DNA from: Paracoccaceae bacterium
Lineage (GTDB): Bacteria > Pseudomonadota > Alphaproteobacteria > Rhodobacterales > Rhodobacteraceae
Assembly (NCBI GenBank): GCA_015487255.1
Contig: WFQA01000308.1
Span: 1 to 6,465 of the forward strand
Reading direction: 5' to 3'
DNA length: 6,465 nt
Shown: positions 5,107 through 6,465 of the stretch, one piece after another
Numbering within the stretch: position 1 is the first letter of the stretch
How the letters are laid out: every line of letters begins with the position of its first letter
Translations under genes and position numbers: made by a program
The notes under the pieces: generated by a model
Databases searched by the model: none
The model's input: the letters and a program-made list of their open reading frames with translations, nothing else
What the model was told of the DNA's origin: nothing

Positions 5107-5125
5107 GGGGCATGGGTATAGCCCC
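5107..5125. repeat. Short inverted repeat in the dnaA-dnaN gap
   Basis: GGGGC (5107-5111) and GCCCC (5121-5125) could form a 5-bp stem around a 9-base loop. It is not followed by a T-run, and a stem this short may be chance in GC-rich sequence. Confidence 0.25.
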
Positions 5126-5134
5126 AACTATCCC

Positions 5135-5162
5135 TTGAACTTCCCGCACTTTCCGCTAGGGT
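5135..5162 (+). promoter_or_regulatory. Putative dnaN promoter
   Basis: TTGAAC (5135-5140) and TAGGGT (5157-5162) are 16 bases apart. Transcription would start near 5169, giving dnaN a leader of about 27 bases. The -10 is identical to the one proposed for the deacetylase operon. With the 151-bp gap after dnaA, this suggests dnaN-recF can be transcribed separately from dnaA. Prediction from consensus only. Confidence 0.45.
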
Positions 5163-5195
5163 GATTTTCCAATAAAACCAAACGCGGTGAGGATA

Positions 5196-6314
5196 ATGAA
5201 AGCCAGTATCGAACGCTCCGCCCTCCTGAAAGCCATGAGCCGTGCGCAGTCGGTTGTCGAGCGGCGCAATACCATTCCCATCTTGGCCAATGTGCTGATC
5301 GAGGCCGAGGGGGAGACGGTGAATTTTCGCGCCACCGATCTGGATATCGAGGTGATTGATAAATGCCCGGCCTTGGTCGAGCAGGCCGGGGCCACCACCG
5401 TGCCCGCCCATATGCTGCACGAGATCGTGCGCAAACTGCCCGACGGGGCGATGGTCGAGCTGCTGGATGACGGCGCTTCGGGCCGGATGGAGATCACCGC
5501 CGGGCGCTCGCATTTCAGCCTTGCCACCTTGCCACGCGAGGATTTTCCGGTGATGGCCAGCTCGGAATACGAGTGTAATTTCGCCGCCAAGGCCCCGGTG
5601 CTGCGGCGCTTGTTTGACAAGGCCAAATTCGCGATTTCCACTGAGGAAACAAGGTATTACCTCAATGGCGTTTACATGCACGCCGCGCAGGGGGCGGAGG
5701 GGCTTTTGCTGCGCTGTGTGGCAACCGATGGCCACCGGCTGGCCCGGATAGACACTGACCTGCCCGTTGGAGCCGAGGAGTTGCCCGGCGTGATTGTGCC
5801 GCGCAAAACCGTGGGCGAGCTGGGCAAACTGCTGGGCGATGACGAGGCGAGTATTGCCGTTTCGGTATCGGAAACCAAAATCCGCTTTGCCACGCCGGAA
5901 ATCACCCTGACCTCCAAGGTGATCGACGGCACTTTCCCCGATTACACCCGCGTGATTCCCACCAACAACACCAAGCGCCTTGAGGTGGATGCCGCCGAGT
6001 TCGCCCAGGCGGTGGACCGGGTTTCCACGGTTTCCTCCGAGCGCTCCCGTGCGGTCAAGCTGAGCCTTGACGAGGACCGGCTGGTGCTCTCGGTCAATGC
6101 CCCCGATAGCGGTGCGGCGGAAGAGGAGCTGGCGGTGGCCTATGGTGACGAGCACTTGGAGATTGGCTTCAACGCCAAATACCTGCTGGAAATCGCCAAT
6201 CAGGTTGATCGCGAAAATGCGGTGTTCATGTTCAACTCCTCGGGCGACCCGACCCTGATGCGCGAAGGCAATGATGACAGCGCGATTTATGTCGTGATGC
6301 CGATGCGGGTGTAG
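5196..6314 (+). CDS. dnaN: DNA polymerase III beta subunit (sliding clamp)
   Basis: This 372-residue protein is the beta clamp, a ring-shaped dimer that tethers polymerase III and many repair proteins to DNA. The sequence opens MKASIERSALLKAMSRAQSV and contains ERRNTIPILANVLIEA (22-37), ATDLDIEV (46-53), STEETRYYLNGVYMH (138-152), ATDGHRLARID (166-176), GTFPDYTRVIP (215-225) and the C-terminal YVVMPMRV (365-372), whose Met-Pro-Met-Arg segment is part of the partner-binding pocket. Length agrees with the family (E. coli 366). I chose the ATG at 5196 because clamps begin MK(A/L)SIER. An in-frame GTG at 5187 would add three residues, and GTGAGGA (5187-5193) works better as the ribosome-binding site, although it lies very close to the ATG. 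It lies 151 bp after dnaA and 60 bp before recF, the classical order. Confidence 0.98.
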   Translation: MKASIERSALLKAMSRAQSVVERRNTIPILANVLIEAEGETVNFRATDLDIEVIDKCPALVEQAGATTVPAHMLHEIVRKLPDGAMVELLDDGASGRMEITAGRSHFSLATLPREDFPVMASSEYECNFAAKAPVLRRLFDKAKFAISTEETRYYLNGVYMHAAQGAEGLLLRCVATDGHRLARIDTDLPVGAEELPGVIVPRKTVGELGKLLGDDEASIAVSVSETKIRFATPEITLTSKVIDGTFPDYTRVIPTNNTKRLEVDAAEFAQAVDRVSTVSSERSRAVKLSLDEDRLVLSVNAPDSGAAEEELAVAYGDEHLEIGFNAKYLLEIANQVDRENAVFMFNSSGDPTLMREGNDDSAIYVVMPMRV

Positions 6315-6325
6315 CATTTTGTCTG

Positions 6326-6371
6326 AGCGCAATTTATTCCAAAAACCGGTTCCCACTTTTTGGATTGCGCT
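6326..6371. repeat. Alphaproteobacterial palindromic repeat filling the dnaN-recF gap
   Basis: The outer arms AGCGCAA (6326-6332) and TTGCGCT (6365-6371) and inner arms TCCAAAAA (6338-6345) and TTTTTGGA (6357-6364) pair into a 15-bp stem with a 5-base bulge TTTAT on the left and an 11-base loop (6346-6356). The core with AACCGGTTCCCACTTTTTGG resembles the intergenic palindromes dispersed through many alphaproteobacterial genomes, best known in Rhizobiales; I recognise this from memory, not from a search. It ends three bases before the recF start codon. Confidence 0.8.
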
Positions 6372-6374
6372 TTA

Positions 6375-6465
6375 ATGCCCGAACTCGCCATTACCGCGCT
6401 GCAACTTTCGCATTTCCGCTCCTATAAGCATGCGCGCATTGAGCCGGATACAGGTATCACAGCGC
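6375..6465 (+). CDS. recF: DNA replication and repair protein RecF, N-terminal part
   Basis: The first 30 codons are visible before the window ends. The start reads MPELAITALQLSHFRSYKHA followed by RIEPDTGITA. The segment LxLxxFRSYK is the standard opening of RecF, an SMC-like ATPase that helps load RecA on gapped DNA at stalled forks with RecO and RecR. The Walker A motif (expected near residue 35-45) lies beyond the edge. Its position directly after dnaN is the conserved dnaA-dnaN-recF order and supports the call. The ATG at 6375 is 60 bp after the dnaN stop, and the only Shine-Dalgarno-like bases, GGA at 6362-6364, are inside the right arm of the adjacent palindrome. gyrB often follows recF in other bacteria but is not in view. 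Confidence 0.9.
   Translation, partial: MPELAITALQLSHFRSYKHARIEPDTGITA

Noticed and set aside
5187..5195. dnaN starting at GTG 5187
   Set aside because: The three extra residues MRI are absent from typical clamps, and these bases form the Shine-Dalgarno sequence for the ATG at 5196.
4761..6356. 531-codon open frame on the minus strand opposite dnaN and the 3' end of dnaA
   Set aside because: It is antisense to two clearly conserved genes, its translation has no recognisable domain and is rich in His/Gly/Arg as expected for a mirror frame in GC-rich coding DNA, and its first codons come from the palindromic repeat before recF.
1..6465. CRISPR array, insertion sequence, prophage or toxin-antitoxin genes
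   Set aside because: No regularly spaced repeats, transposase or integrase fragments, or small unexplained gene pairs are present; coding capacity is fully accounted for by conserved genes.

Overview
The window is an ordinary chromosomal housekeeping segment of an alphaproteobacterium, most likely a member of the Rhodobacterales. The reasons are the moderately GC-rich composition with strong third-position GC, the gene order mutM - enoyl-CoA hydratase - rpsT - dnaA - dnaN - recF, the short DnaA (454 aa) with a Rhodobacterales-like domain I, and -10 elements of the TAGGGT/TATAGC kind. I read the taxonomy from protein style and synteny, not from a search.

Layout. Positions 1-1324 carry a tightly packed minus-strand operon: a histone-deacetylase-family amidohydrolase, xseB (exonuclease VII small subunit) and the start of ispA (farnesyl diphosphate synthase, cut by the window edge). 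Successive genes overlap by 4 and 8 bases, so translation is probably coupled. From 1372 everything runs on the plus strand: mutM (8-oxoguanine DNA glycosylase), an enoyl-CoA hydratase, rpsT (ribosomal protein bS20) with a strong intrinsic terminator, a 294-bp regulatory gap, dnaA, a 151-bp gap, dnaN, and the first 30 codons of recF.

How it fits together. The plus-strand half is the replication-initiation and DNA-maintenance block: DnaA opens the origin, DnaN is the sliding clamp, RecF acts at stalled or gapped forks and MutM removes oxidised purines. The minus-strand half joins a deacetylase with a DNA-repair subunit and an isoprenoid-precursor enzyme, probably continuing into dxs outside the window. 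The two halves diverge from a compact region where two promoters appear to interleave.

No new protein system is visible; all nine genes belong to known families. The more interesting signals are in the gaps: interleaved divergent promoters with a probably leaderless deacetylase mRNA (1318-1360), two GANTC sites placed on putative dnaA promoters (3466-3487), a possible dnaA leader of about 169 nt, a palindrome that begins on the dnaA stop codon (5044-5064), and an alphaproteobacterial palindromic repeat that fills the dnaN-recF gap and contains the only Shine-Dalgarno-like bases of recF (6326-6371). No RNA gene, CRISPR array, insertion sequence or convincing oriC was found.
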